A stretch of DNA of 64,000 bases from NCBI GenBank assembly GCA_032158265.1, contig JAVTIF010000009.1, positions 1,364,001-1,428,000 on the forward strand. Direction: 5' to 3'. Origin of the DNA: Bacidia rubella (Eukaryota; Ascomycota; Lecanoromycetes; Lecanorales; Ramalinaceae). Below, piece by piece: positions 1-9,601 of this stretch. The notes under the pieces are model-generated. The model made no database searches, was not told the origin of the DNA, and saw only the letters and a program-made list of their open reading frames with translations. The number at the start of each line of letters is the position of its first letter. Within the stretch, counting starts at the first letter, position 1. Made by a program: the position numbers and the translations under genes.

Positions 1-1168
1 TCTCCCACACTCGTCATGATCACACGACTCACGCCATTCCAGAGCGCCTCAGCAGCTTGCGCCGCATCTCCCATCAAAGCCTCTCCTGTCGCCTTCTGGA
101 CTGGCACCCAGCCTTCCTTACCCGTCAAAATCCTCTCAAACGCTCCCTCCACAATGCCACGATTAGACTCCGTATAGTAAACCACAGCATTCGGTCCCGC
201 ATCGAACGTATATGCCGCAATAGCGTCCCCCCCACTCCCCCCATTGATATTCTCCACAACCCTCATAGCAGCCCAACTAACATCATTCAAATACCTGATC
301 GGCGGCTCGGTATCCAAACAACACGCATGAAAGTTATTGCTGTCCCTCATAGTAAGCCTCGCAAAACTATTGAAATCCCTCCCCTTGATTGCCTCCTCCA
401 TCCCCTTCATCCGTCCCGGCACCACTGCCACCCTGCTCAAAAACAAGTCCGACGAAGCAACCGTAGCCTGCATTCCCGCGGTAGAACTAACAGCCTTTTT
501 CTCCGCGCTCACAACTAGTATCAGCGCCCGCATCTCTGGCCAATGCTCCCGCGGCGCTACCATCCGCGCTTTGCTGTCACTTCCATCGTCTGCTGTGCCC
601 GCGTCCCAGGCCACGTATCCGCCCAGTAAGCTCCGGCACGCTGACCCTGACCCCTGTCTCGCTATCAGACTCAAATCCTCTGGCGACTGTGGGAGTTGAT
701 ATAGATCCGCGATCGCGCGTATCAGTGCCGCGAAGCCGGCTGCTGAGCTGGCGAGACCAGCGGCCGTGGGGAAGTTGTTTCTTGACACAATTCGTAATGG
801 GGATGTTGATAGAGTAGGTAGAGAGGGATTTTTCGCTTCAAGTTCAGCACGGAGGGATCGTAGGCTTTTCAGGCAGGCGATCGAGCGGGGCGTCTCGAGA
901 GATTGGTCGGCGTCGTTTAGGAGGAGGGAGTCGGCGCCCGTGTAAGAGGAGCTGCAGGATGCGGTTGTGTGGGTGCGGAGGTCGCGTTGGGAGAGGGTTA
1001 CGGAGAGGGAGGAGTTTGTGGGGAGGTTGAGGGTGGGGTCGCGTTTGCCCCAGTATCTATGCTCAGTATGTTAGATCAGTTTGGGCTAGAGGGGCGATGG
1101 AGCTACTTGATCACCGCTATGTTCACAGGCGCTGTTGTGGACGCTCGGTAGATCTTTGAATCGGCCAT
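1..1168 (-). CDS. erg19: Diphosphomevalonate decarboxylase, C-terminus cut by window edge
   Basis: Catalyses the ATP-dependent decarboxylation of mevalonate diphosphate to isopentenyl diphosphate, the last step of the mevalonate pathway that feeds sterols and other isoprenoids. Two exons: 1168-1107 and 1056-1, with an intron of about 50 nt (GTAGCT...CATAG). The join restores the family N-terminus (STTAPVNIAVIKYWGKRD). The GHMP-kinase-type segment PTAAGLASSAAG and the GSGSACRSL motif follow, then the SSTAGMQ and NINGGSGGDA regions. About 372 residues lie in the window, of roughly 400 expected, so only the extreme C-terminus is missing. The start codon is 219 bp from that of the haem lyase on the other strand, suggesting a shared promoter. 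I read the family from motifs; the assignment is secure. Confidence 0.93.
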
Positions 1169-1387
1169 TGAGGTGCGATGGAACCCTGATAAGATCTTGT
1201 AGAGTCTAGAGAGCCAGGTCAGGCAAGATGGTGGGATTATAATGGCTTGACTGGACTTGAAGAAAGCACAGAAGCGGGCTGGTGCGGAGAAAATGCGGGA
1301 TTGCCTTTTTGGGATTTTCTTCGGAGCGTCTCTTTTCTTTCACATTCATCAGGTCTACGCTGCCTAGGACTACAAGGAACAGCGGCC
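1169..1387. promoter_or_regulatory. Short divergent promoter region between erg19 and cyc3
   Basis: 219 bp separate the two start codons of divergently transcribed genes, so both promoters must lie here or overlap coding sequence. I see no clear TATA box or named factor site. The bidirectional role is an inference from layout only. Confidence 0.5.
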
Positions 1388-2182
1388 ATGGGCAATACAC
1401 CTTCAGCGCCAGAGAAGCCCGCACTTCCCTCAGCCCCAGAACCCTCCTCGGTATGTCCCGTCGATCACTCCGCCCGCCAGACCTACCTCGACGCCGCCTC
1501 CGGGAGAAACAAGCCCCCACAACCACCACCACGTCCACTTGCCAACTCTCAACCCTCTCAGCCTCAACTAGCGCCACGATTACATCAAGCTGGTCCATTA
1601 GCAACTGACCGTGTGACCTCCTCAATCCCCCGCGCCGCCACCTCCCCCTCAACAACGACGCCCTCCCCTTCCTCGGCTCCAATAGGCTCCTCTGAATCGC
1701 ACCCCTCAAACCCGACTCCCGCCAATGCAAGCAACTGGATCTACCCGTCCGAAAAAATGTTCTTCGAGGCCATGCGACGAAAATCCTACTCCCCCGAATC
1801 AAAAGACATGTCCGTAGTCGTGCCCATCCACAACGCCGTGAACGAGCGAGCCTGGCATGAGATCCTCTCCTGGGAGAGAGGGTCACGGAGGGCGGTGGAG
1901 CAAAACAGGCAGTGCGGAGGGCCGAAATTGAGGAGTTTTTCGGGTGATAGCGAGAAGTTGAGTTTGAGGGCGAGGTGGAAGACTTTGTTGGGCTATTCGA
2001 GGCCGTTTGATCGGCATGATTGGGTCGTGCAGAGATGTGGGGGCGAGGACAGTGCGGTGGAGTATTTGATTGATTTTTATACGGGGAAGGATGGGCCGTT
2101 GAGCTTTCACTTGGATGTTAGGCCGAAGCTTAATACGTGGGAGGGGTGGAGAATGAGGTTGGGGAAATGGGTAGGGTTGTGA
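1388..2182 (+). CDS. cyc3: Holocytochrome c synthase (cytochrome c haem lyase)
   Basis: Attaches haem covalently to apocytochrome c in the mitochondrial intermembrane space. Single exon, 264 residues. The frame is open from 1247, but the start at 1388 (MGNTPSAPEK) is chosen because haem lyases begin shortly before the CPV haem-regulatory motif, here C23-P-V. Conserved family blocks follow: NWIYPSEKMFFEAMRRK, VPIHNAVNERAWHEILSWE, then RPFDRHDWVV and VEYLIDFYTG near the C-terminus. The Pro/Ser-rich stretch after the CPV motif is variable in fungi. It converges with the syntaxin gene downstream, with 127 bp between stop codons. Whether it serves cytochrome c or c1 cannot be decided by eye; one fungal enzyme can serve both. 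Confidence 0.93.
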   Translation: MGNTPSAPEKPALPSAPEPSSVCPVDHSARQTYLDAASGRNKPPQPPPRPLANSQPSQPQLAPRLHQAGPLATDRVTSSIPRAATSPSTTTPSPSSAPIGSSESHPSNPTPANASNWIYPSEKMFFEAMRRKSYSPESKDMSVVVPIHNAVNERAWHEILSWERGSRRAVEQNRQCGGPKLRSFSGDSEKLSLRARWKTLLGYSRPFDRHDWVVQRCGGEDSAVEYLIDFYTGKDGPLSFHLDVRPKLNTWEGWRMRLGKWVGL

Positions 2183-2309
2183 GGGAAATGGTGGTGGTGG
2201 TGGTATACTTGTACATTAGATGGCTATGCTCGCTGCTCATGATACATGGGGACATGTCCCTGAAACTCCGTTGCCGACCTTTGCGCCTGCGATCCGCTGA
2301 TATGCTCTT

Positions 2310-3225
2310 TCATCCTAGTACCACAGCCAATACGATAATCACGAGTACAATTGCAAGAATCACCAGTAAGCAGCATGCCTTCCCTCTGGCTGACTTCTGG
2401 TATTTGTTTGCGCTCCTCAGCTCCAGGTCTGCATGTCGGGTATCCTGAGCCACGTTCTGAACATTGTCTGCTATCGAATCGATGCCCACGCCCTGCTCGT
2501 GGACGATGTGAGCCACATCCCGGAACAGCTCGTTGAGCTCGCCGACGCTCTGCTCGATATTCCGTATCTCAGACTCTCGTTCCACGATCAGGGATTCCTG
2601 GAAGTCAACCTCATCCTGTGATGCCAGCCGTGGCTGCTCCTGCTCTTGCGTTTGTTGTGGCTCGTCTCTGTAGGGCTGCTCGCCACCCTCCCCGGTGTCT
2701 AGAGCTGCTCGAGCGGCAGTCGTAGAAGCCCGTTGCTTTTCGAGGGCTGTACGTTGTATTGACTGAAATTCGGTGCCTGATGCTTGGAATTCTCTGGAGA
2801 GCTTTTGTTGCGTGTATCTTTGCGCTGCCTAGATATAGTCAGCTATCGTGTAATAGCAAGAATCGTGTCCTATTCGTACACTAAGATCTTCCCACGTGCT
2901 GAGCTTCTTCACACCTTCACCCGCCTTCTTGAATGAATCTCGTGCATCATCGAGTAGATCATGCACCCGTTCCCGCACTCGGTCTGTGTCTCGCTTTGTG
3001 CCTAACAGACTGATCTGTTGCGACAGTCGCCCAATCTTGGAGGTGAGTTCGAAAAGCTGTTCTGATAAGGACTCGCTGAACCGGGAGAATTCTGGATCAT
3101 CTCGATATTCGGGGTCGTCTTCGCGGCGGAAGGTAGTTGGCTGGGCGGTTGGTAAGTAATTGCAATCATGTCGCAAGGTATGACCTTACCTGGCTCTCCA
3201 ATGCTGACGAGCGATCGAAAGACAT
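2310..3225 (-). CDS. pep12: Pep12-like syntaxin (endosomal Qa-SNARE)
   Basis: A Qa-SNARE for fusion at late endosomes/prevacuolar compartments, by similarity to Pep12/syntaxin-7. Three exons (3225-3190, 3140-2880, 2828-2310) give 271 residues. Exon 1 encodes MSFDRSSALESQ; the splice sites are GTAAGG...CCCAG and GTACGA...TCTAG. The N-terminal part is a helical Habc-type region (FSRFSESLSEQLFELTSKIG). The SNARE motif has the central Gln region (VGELNELFRDVAHIVHEQG), followed by a basic linker and a C-terminal hydrophobic anchor of about 20 residues with two cysteines at its cytosolic edge, possible palmitoylation sites. A plasma-membrane Sso1-type role is less likely given the KYTQQK-like linker (RYTQQKLSREFQ). 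Confidence 0.88.
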
Positions 3226-3887
3226 TGTGTTATGCGCAGAGTGTACGCTGAAAGACTGTATGAGAGGCCTTTGAAGTTGCCGCCTTGGACATAGGGACGG
3301 TTGTGACGTTCACGTGGCTGATACGCTAGCGATTGTATCGTATTTTTGCTAGTCCAATTTCGAACATCAACACTTCACTTCATTACCATCACCAGTCGAT
3401 GGTGGCAGAGTTGCCACACAGACCTTGTGCACATCTGGTACCGCCACGTTGAGCATGTATTTTCATGCACATGAAGCCCACGTATGCGCATATCAAAGGT
3501 TTGTTGCTGTAATTTGTTGCTTGTATTTCATTCATGTGAAAAGACCAAAAAAATGGCGAGGATTACACAATGCAAAACTCAACTAGCAGTCAAGCAAAAT
3601 TAAGACCGCTAATCTGGGGGTCGAACTCGGGACCTTCAAACCTTGAAAAGGGCAAGAAGTGTATGGCAGAGAGAAGAGTGCTGCCACTCCATCTCCGCTA
3701 CTGTTCTTCCACGAGAAACGAACCTTTCTATCATTATTATATAGTATTTACAGGCAGAAATGTCTAAGTATTCTTGGCGGAATGTCCTGTTCTTCCATTG
3801 TCCAACGTCAAGGCTGCCATTCATGTTCCCATGCGCATAAGTTTAAGGCATCTCTAACCACTCTCTCCCTGATATTGCGCCTGTGAT
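3226..3887. other. Intergenic region with a short hairpin and a tRNA-like fragment
   Basis: No gene seen. Two items stand out. At about 3368-3410 an ACCATC...GATGGT inverted repeat lies in a stretch resembling 29169-29205. At about 3615-3665 the minus strand reads like a tRNA T-arm (AGTTCGACC) with no matching acceptor or D-arm. Both lie upstream of the orphan gene at 3888, and similar items lie upstream of its paralogue at 30015. Confidence 0.4.
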
Positions 3888-4691
3888 ATGGATTTGACGA
3901 TTCCTTTTCGTCCCAAAGATCCAGCCGATCAGCCCGTCGAGGCATCCCCGTCACGGCAGACTCTTACAACACGGCCAAAATTTCAGATCTTTCGCTTCTC
4001 AAGCCCCCCGCAGCAATCGAGGGAGCCGCAACAGCCCACTATTGCTAGACCATCCTCCAGAGATACCACTCCTGCACGCACCAAGACCCAAAAAAGGAAC
4101 AGGGCGTTCAACCGCAAGTGCGACTTTGACACTCTGCACAAGCGTAAATCATGATCCTGCCCTCTCCAGATCGTTGCTAATGAATTAGGGGCGCAATACG
4201 GCTTCACATACGTTGAGGATGACCTGAATTCACTGGGAAACAGCATCAAAGCCTACATCTCCACCGCCGCAAAATGGGACATTATCGAAAGGGAAGACCG
4301 GGTAGTCATGTCCCGTGTCAAAAACGCTATTCTAAAGCGAGGAACCTGCCCCGATAATAGTACCAGAATGCAGAGAATCCATCTCATTACCATGCTGGAA
4401 ACAAAAGTGTCAGATTGGGTACATATTAAGCGCTCTAATGACAGAAGCAGGCTGCGGGCGCTTGTAGATCAGGAGGTAGAGGGAGTGCAACGGAGGGTAG
4501 ATGAGGTTTTATGGGATATGAAACTTGTGCCACGCGGCATCCCAGCGATTGGGAAGCTGAGGATAATGGATCTCCCTGAGAATGCTTGGGTAAAGGGGGC
4601 AGACGTGACAAAACAGGAGGAGGAGGAGGTCGAGATGTCTAGCGTAGGGGAAATTAGTGACGACGAGGAAGGGGGCGTGCCTGTGAGATGA
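3888..4691 (+). CDS. Orphan fungal protein, two exons, paralogue of the gene at 30015
   Basis: Function unknown. Exons 3888-4143 and 4189-4691 (intron 45 nt, GTAAAT...GCTAAT...TTAG, phase 1) give 252 residues. The N-terminal third is Pro/Ser-rich and ends in a basic run (KTQKRNRAFNRK), a possible nuclear signal. The rest is predicted helical (YVEDDLNSLGN ... RRVDEVLWDMKL) with an acidic C-terminal tail (EEEEVE, SDDEEGG). The helical core aligns by eye with the protein at 30015-30637 (TYVEDDLN against TFVKQDLN, then LGN), and the intron falls at the same place and phase in both. I recognise no named domain. It might be a DNA- or RNA-associated factor, but that rests only on charge. Confidence 0.65.
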
Positions 4692-4980
4692 CCGTATATA
4701 TTAACGACAACACGAAAAACGGCTTCTCAGGGAGCATGTGTTCAGAAATCTGACATTTGCCAGAGATCTAATAGCTGCAAGCGACAGCATAAGCAATCGG
4801 ACGAAGGAGAGAAGGCATCTCCATCTCCCATTCGAACCCAAAGCGTCACTTTTCCGTTTTGACCACTCTATATCAATTCAAAACAATGTCTCAAGCCAAC
4901 TCTGAGTCTATGCACTCATTAACTCGTTATACACAAGCCATCCCAAATCCACCCATACCACCCCCCCATCCCTCCCACTC

Positions 4981-6018
4981 CTAATAATCCGGCAACGTAG
5001 CCCCCACAAGCGCACCAGCCAGCTGATTCACCCCCGCCGGCGCACCTCCACCCGCTGCCACTGCCCCATCTCCCACGCCCACCTCCCCCAATCCTCCAGC
5101 ATCATCCGCAGGCGGAATAACCCCCACCGTCCCCGCAGCACCCACAGGCCGTGGTGGCACATTTCCCGGCGGCGCAACCTGTCCCGGCACCACCGTTCCT
5201 TTCGTCCCATCTCTCTTCCTATAATCCGGCAACAACGGCTCCGAAACAGCGCCAGCCACAAGATTGACATCCACAGGCACCGTCTCAGAAGGCTGGGGGG
5301 GTGTATCCAACGCCGGTGCGCCGTGCGCTGGTACAATAGCCCCATATGGAGGAGGGAAGGGCCGCACGGGTTTCTCTCGTCGCGCGTAGATCGCTGGAGT
5401 GGGGTTTGATAGTGCGCCGTCTTGCTGGTTTGCGTTCTTTGGGGGAAGGGGGGCGGCGGCTTCGCGTTTGTAGTTTGGGGTTGTGGGACCGGAGAGGGCG
5501 CCGGCGATTTGGTTTGCGTTTGCGTTTTCGGGGGGTGGAGATTGTGTTGCTGCCGATGAGCCTGGAGCGGGAGAGGGGCTGAGGTTTGATGGGTTTGTTA
5601 CTTTGATGCCGATGGTGCCTGTTAGGGGGGTTTGACCGCCGAGGTTGGATGAGCTGCATTTTTCTATTATGGATTGGACTGCTTGCCCGATTAGGTTTGT
5701 GTCTAGGGTTTCCGTATGGGCGTCAGCTTGGGTTGAGAAAACGTAGATGCTACAATCAGATGGCGGTTCGTTGTCGAAGTGGACGCGGATTGGTGTGTTG
5801 GCTTGTTCGAAGGCTACCTCAAAGGTGGGTTGACGGCGAATGTTATCGAGCTCTGCTTGACAGCCATTTTGGGGAAGTGGATCATGGTTGCCCGGACTTG
5901 AGCCGTCTTCACATCTTGAGGGGATGATGGAAGGTGAAAGACTGGCGAGAGGTTGAGGGCGAGGTAGAGCAAAAGCAGTCAGTGGAAGGAGAAAGCACGC
6001 TATCAGGGAAAGAGACAT
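4981..6018 (-). CDS. Secreted precursor with four 15-residue repeats at dibasic (Kex2-type) sites
   Basis: A secreted protein of 345 residues without visible introns. The frame is open from 6183, but the start at 6018 gives a good signal peptide (MSLSLIACFLLPLTAFA). Residues 30-140 form a small domain with four cysteines (36, 53, 89, 121). After it come four 15-residue repeats at 169-183, 197-211, 252-266 and 331-345, pattern N-x3-G-A-[LV]-x7-Y. Each ends in Tyr; the first three are followed at once or after one residue by KR, RR or RKR, and the last Tyr is the C-terminus. This is the layout of fungal Kex2-processed repeat proteins, and the first KR is followed by EA as in alpha-factor spacers. 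No tailoring enzyme (UstYa/DUF3328, P450) lies nearby. The product and role are unknown. Confidence 0.75.
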   Translation of the reverse strand: MSLSLIACFLLPLTAFALPRPQPLASLSPSIIPSRCEDGSSPGNHDPLPQNGCQAELDNIRRQPTFEVAFEQANTPIRVHFDNEPPSDCSIYVFSTQADAHTETLDTNLIGQAVQSIIEKCSSSNLGGQTPLTGTIGIKVTNPSNLSPSPAPGSSAATQSPPPENANANQIAGALSGPTTPNYKREAAAPLPPKNANQQDGALSNPTPAIYARREKPVRPFPPPYGAIVPAHGAPALDTPPQPSETVPVDVNLVAGAVSEPLLPDYRKRDGTKGTVVPGQVAPPGNVPPRPVGAAGTVGVIPPADDAGGLGEVGVGDGAVAAGGGAPAGVNQLAGALVGATLPDY

Positions 6019-6807
6019 TATGTGACTTTTGCAGCGTGTTTGATAGCTGGTAACAGGTTCGAAGGTGTTGGCCTTGATCGCAAGAAAGGGGAGAAACATG
6101 GGCAGACTAATAACACTGATCCTGTAGTAGGTACATGTTGCAGCATCAGGGACCCTCAATATCATACTTCCCTTCTGAATCAAGTATGTATCAAAAAAGG
6201 GAAAAAGCCGCCATGGATCTGAGGTTTCGTCCAGTCGGCAAACAGGGCGCGTCTATGGGCCGTTACAATGCGCGTAGAAGACGTGCCAATATCATTGCAA
6301 GCTCCAATCGAGTGCGCTTGTTGTGTCGCAGATAATTCTCCTGTTTTGATAATCGCTGATCTTCCGAAAGCCAAACTTGAAAACGTGGCCTCGCGTGGCA
6401 TTTCGGCGCAAATACCATGCACAAGAGAGCCGCAATTCTGGCCTGCCTCCGTAGACACAACAATACACCAAACAAACGAGTTTGCAAATTGGCTTGGCAA
6501 CCAAAGTGTGTTCTGTGCAAGCGTTCAGGACTTTCTGTCCGACCATGTATAGCTCCATAAGGCAGGGGAACAGAAACACAAATGATATAGTTGTCAAGGC
6601 AGAGGATGTCAGTGTAACCCACGCGCAATGCAGGTACCCACTCAAGAAAACTAAACTGAGCGGCAAAATCGCTCAAGACCGAAAAGGGATGCTTTCAAAT
6701 CGCTTGGCCGTATCTAACTTTGTGTCACAGGTGTTTGGCACTGACATACCCGCAACTAGAACTTGGAAGAGCGAGCGTTTCAAAGGCATGGGGGTGCTCC
6801 ACCTACG
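6019..6807. other. Intergenic region, no feature seen
   Basis: About 790 bp between the start of the repeat precursor and the 3' end of the Rqc1 gene. Open frames of 90-137 codons exist on both strands, but none has a recognisable domain or splice partner, and they overlap each other. It probably holds the promoter of the repeat precursor and the 3' UTR of rqc1. Confidence 0.4.
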
Positions 6808-9266
6808 TCAAGCTAACCTTGATTCGATCCTCCTTTTGACATCCTCACCAGCTCCCTGGGGTAGTGCGTAACGGAGAAGGAATTGGCGCGTCCGTTGGTT
6901 TCGTAGTCGACCAAGTTTTTGAGCGTACTGGTCCAATAAAACCTTACCTTCCGGCTGGTTCCAGGCCGCGGAGTCATTCGAGTGGCTGTCGGCGTAAGCT
7001 TTCAGACCGGTGATCCCTGAACCAGCAAGAAAATGCTGCAGCCTCTGTTGCTCGTCCTGCTCAGTCTGTTCGCTTGGCCTTGTACGCTCAGGAGGCACAG
7101 CGTTTTCACGATCACCTTCTTCAGAAGATGAAAGTACATTCTCAAGCGCTTCTGCTTCTCTCTGAAGCCGCGGGATCTCATCTTGATGATCGGCTAGCTG
7201 AGCTTGCAGTGCTTCTTGATCCAGTAAGTCCTCCATACCACTATCTCTCAGGGCTTGCGTCAGCTCTTCATCAGGATGTAAGATCTGTTGAGGACCGCCA
7301 CGGACAGTGCTATTGAAGAACTGCGCCACTCGACTGAAGATATCTAGTCCACCTGGAGCAGGAGCACGGTCTTCGCCATCGTTGTTGTTGGCGGGCAAGG
7401 GCATCACGGCGTCGTGGTCATCGAGATCGGCGTAGGCCGCTTCTAGCTCTGAGTCTGGATGAGATGGCCGCTCTCGTGCTGGAGAGGGATCATAAGATAA
7501 GACATTGTCTTCAGGAGGAAGAGGGTCAGAAGAAGTTGACGGTAATGTCGTGAAATCCCGAGGTATGAGATTGATGAGACTATTGACGCCTGAGAGTATT
7601 GTGACTCTTGCTTGGTCCAACGAGATTGGCGTCTCGTTCGGTTTGGATGGAGAGCTTGGAGCTGCGGTCTCAACAACTTCTACAAGGAAAGAGATCGCTT
7701 CAGGCGTTGACCAAAGGTCTTTGGCGCTTAAAACGTAGTGCTCTGCAGCGAATTTCTCACGATCAGTACGTGGCGATTTACCCCAAATGGATTTAGGAAT
7801 GTGATCTATGTTGAGCTCTTGAAGCAAGCGGACAAATATCCATGGGTACTCAGATACAGCCTGGGTCAGAGATTCTCGACAGGCTTCAGACTGCTTTAGT
7901 CGGTATTCTGCCAGCGACTTGGAGATGGCAATGTTTGGCAAGCCTTTCCACATCTCATCCTTGACGAAAGGTTGCTGACTTAGAGATATGAAATGTTCTG
8001 GTTGACCGCCCCGAATGGCAAGCTGGTCGATGACTTTTGAGATGCAGTAAGGGTCGCCTTCGGGGTCCAAGCTTAGGATCAACTTGGCCCATTCGTATGC
8101 TGTACGCCAAGTGCCTCTTTGGCCTAGGTCTCTCACATAGCGCCAGGCCGCAAGCCAGAATTCGCGGTTCTCTGGTCTACGGAAATCAAGCCTCGCCTTC
8201 CCTCCAGAAATATTGTGGGTGAAAGAAGAGTGCACCGAGCGGCCAAAGGTGAATAGGGTTCGTTCGAGCAGGTCTCCAGCCACAGAGTGATCTCCTTGCT
8301 GTTTCGCTATCTCTGAAACTTGGAGTAGAGTTGATACATGATATGCTGGACAAATTTAGCAGATGGTGTGAATATTGACGACATGTACTCACGATGGAAC
8401 ATCAACATGTTGATCAGGCGCTGGGGGTCCATAGACGCCACACAAGCCTCAAATTCTCTTTGAGTACCCTGGTATATACCGCTGTGCACAAAGCAAAATT
8501 CCACGGTCCCATCGTCTAACTGTCCCACTCTTTCCATGCCTAACCCACCGCTTGTAGCTTGCGGCCACTCCTCTTTGCCCATCATCAGCGGATTTCTCTT
8601 GAGGGCCAGACCTTTCAGCCCTTGGCCTCTGGATACAGGGCTGTTCCTTGCCGCCAACGCTCCACCAAGATCGACAGTCTGCGGCCCTCTACCGCGCCTC
8701 CTTGGACCAGGAGAGGCTTCTGCTTCATTTTCCAGGACTACATTACCAAACAGTCTTTTCATCTCATTGAGTGCATTCAAGTGTTTGGCCTCGACAGCAA
8801 GGAGTCGGTACAGCTGAGCGTTCGCTTCGTCAATCATAGCACTGACGGATACATTCTTGTCTGTATCACCCTTTGTAGAGAGGTCTTTCAGAGCTCTGTC
8901 AATCTCATCAAGGTTCGAGTCGCTCTCAGCCTTAGCATCCTTTCCCTGAGTATCACTGTCTAGTTGTACTGCCTTGCCTTTCTTCTTGCCTTTCCTCTTC
9001 TTCTTTCGAGCTTTGGCTTGCTGTGTCTGTTGCGTTTGAGCTTCTGACGTCTCGATCATGCCATTGTCTGCCTGTAGATCATCTTCCGCCGGTGAATCAT
9101 CCCCATCTTCTTCGCCAGCATCCAGCATATCAAAAGCATTTGGCTGCTTGGGGTTGGGTTGGTCCAGGTCATCAGACTCCTCCTCTTCCTCATCTTGTTG
9201 CAAAAGCTGTGCTTGTTTCCTTTCCTCCTCCTCGCGCTGTAGCTTGCGAAGTGCTCTGCTTGACAT
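6808..9266 (-). CDS. rqc1: Rqc1/TCF25 family, ribosome quality control component
   Basis: Homologue of yeast Rqc1 and animal TCF25/Nulp1, which act with the Ltn1 ligase and Cdc48 on stalled 60S nascent chains. Exons 9266-8393 and 8345-6808 (intron 47 nt, GTGAGT...GTCCAG) give 803 residues. The N-terminus starts MSSRALRKLQREEEERK and continues with acidic tracts and a Lys-rich block (KARKKKRKGKKKGK), typical of the family. The splice restores the conserved block FHPYHVSTLLQVSEIAKQQGD, then AGDLLERTLFTFGR and the helical-repeat core (WLAAWRYVRDLGQRGTWRTAYEWAKL). The C-terminal 250 residues are low-complexity and acidic. It diverges from the ptc5-like gene with 335 bp between starts. Confidence 0.92.
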
Positions 9267-9601
9267 AATGTATGCAAATTGTAGGAACGCGTTGAATTAG
9301 ATCAAGCTTGCTCCTTGTTACCCTTGATGAGCGGCCCAGCTGCAAAACATCAGATCCGTCAATAATGATACCCAAACCTGACACAGCCACTTCCATTTGC
9401 ATAATCATTCATTTTGAAAAAGAGTCATTTGATGACTCTCCGTTGATGCATCACATCTAATCTAATCAATGCGATATAGGGCTGAGGTAGATCTCCCGCA
9501 TGATAGTCCCTTGCTCACGTGCAGATGCATGAGATGAATGCTCACTTCTTGATCTCTTGTCACCACCTTGATCGCACAAGCTACGGATCTGGGTATCGTC
9601 A
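9267..9601. promoter_or_regulatory. Divergent promoter region between rqc1 and ptc5
   Basis: 335 bp between the start codons of two divergent genes. No coding potential or named binding site was recognised. It must carry the promoter elements of both genes. Confidence 0.45.

Noticed and set aside
1206..1886. Minus-strand open frame of 226 codons
   Set aside because: It lies antisense over the haem lyase and its promoter; Arg-rich shadow translation.
3600..3700. Possible tRNA gene on the minus strand
   Set aside because: Only a T-arm-like segment is recognisable; D-arm and acceptor do not pair.
6292..6666. Overlapping minus-strand frames of 124-137 codons
   Set aside because: No homology recognised; Cys-rich with random-looking composition and no splice partners.
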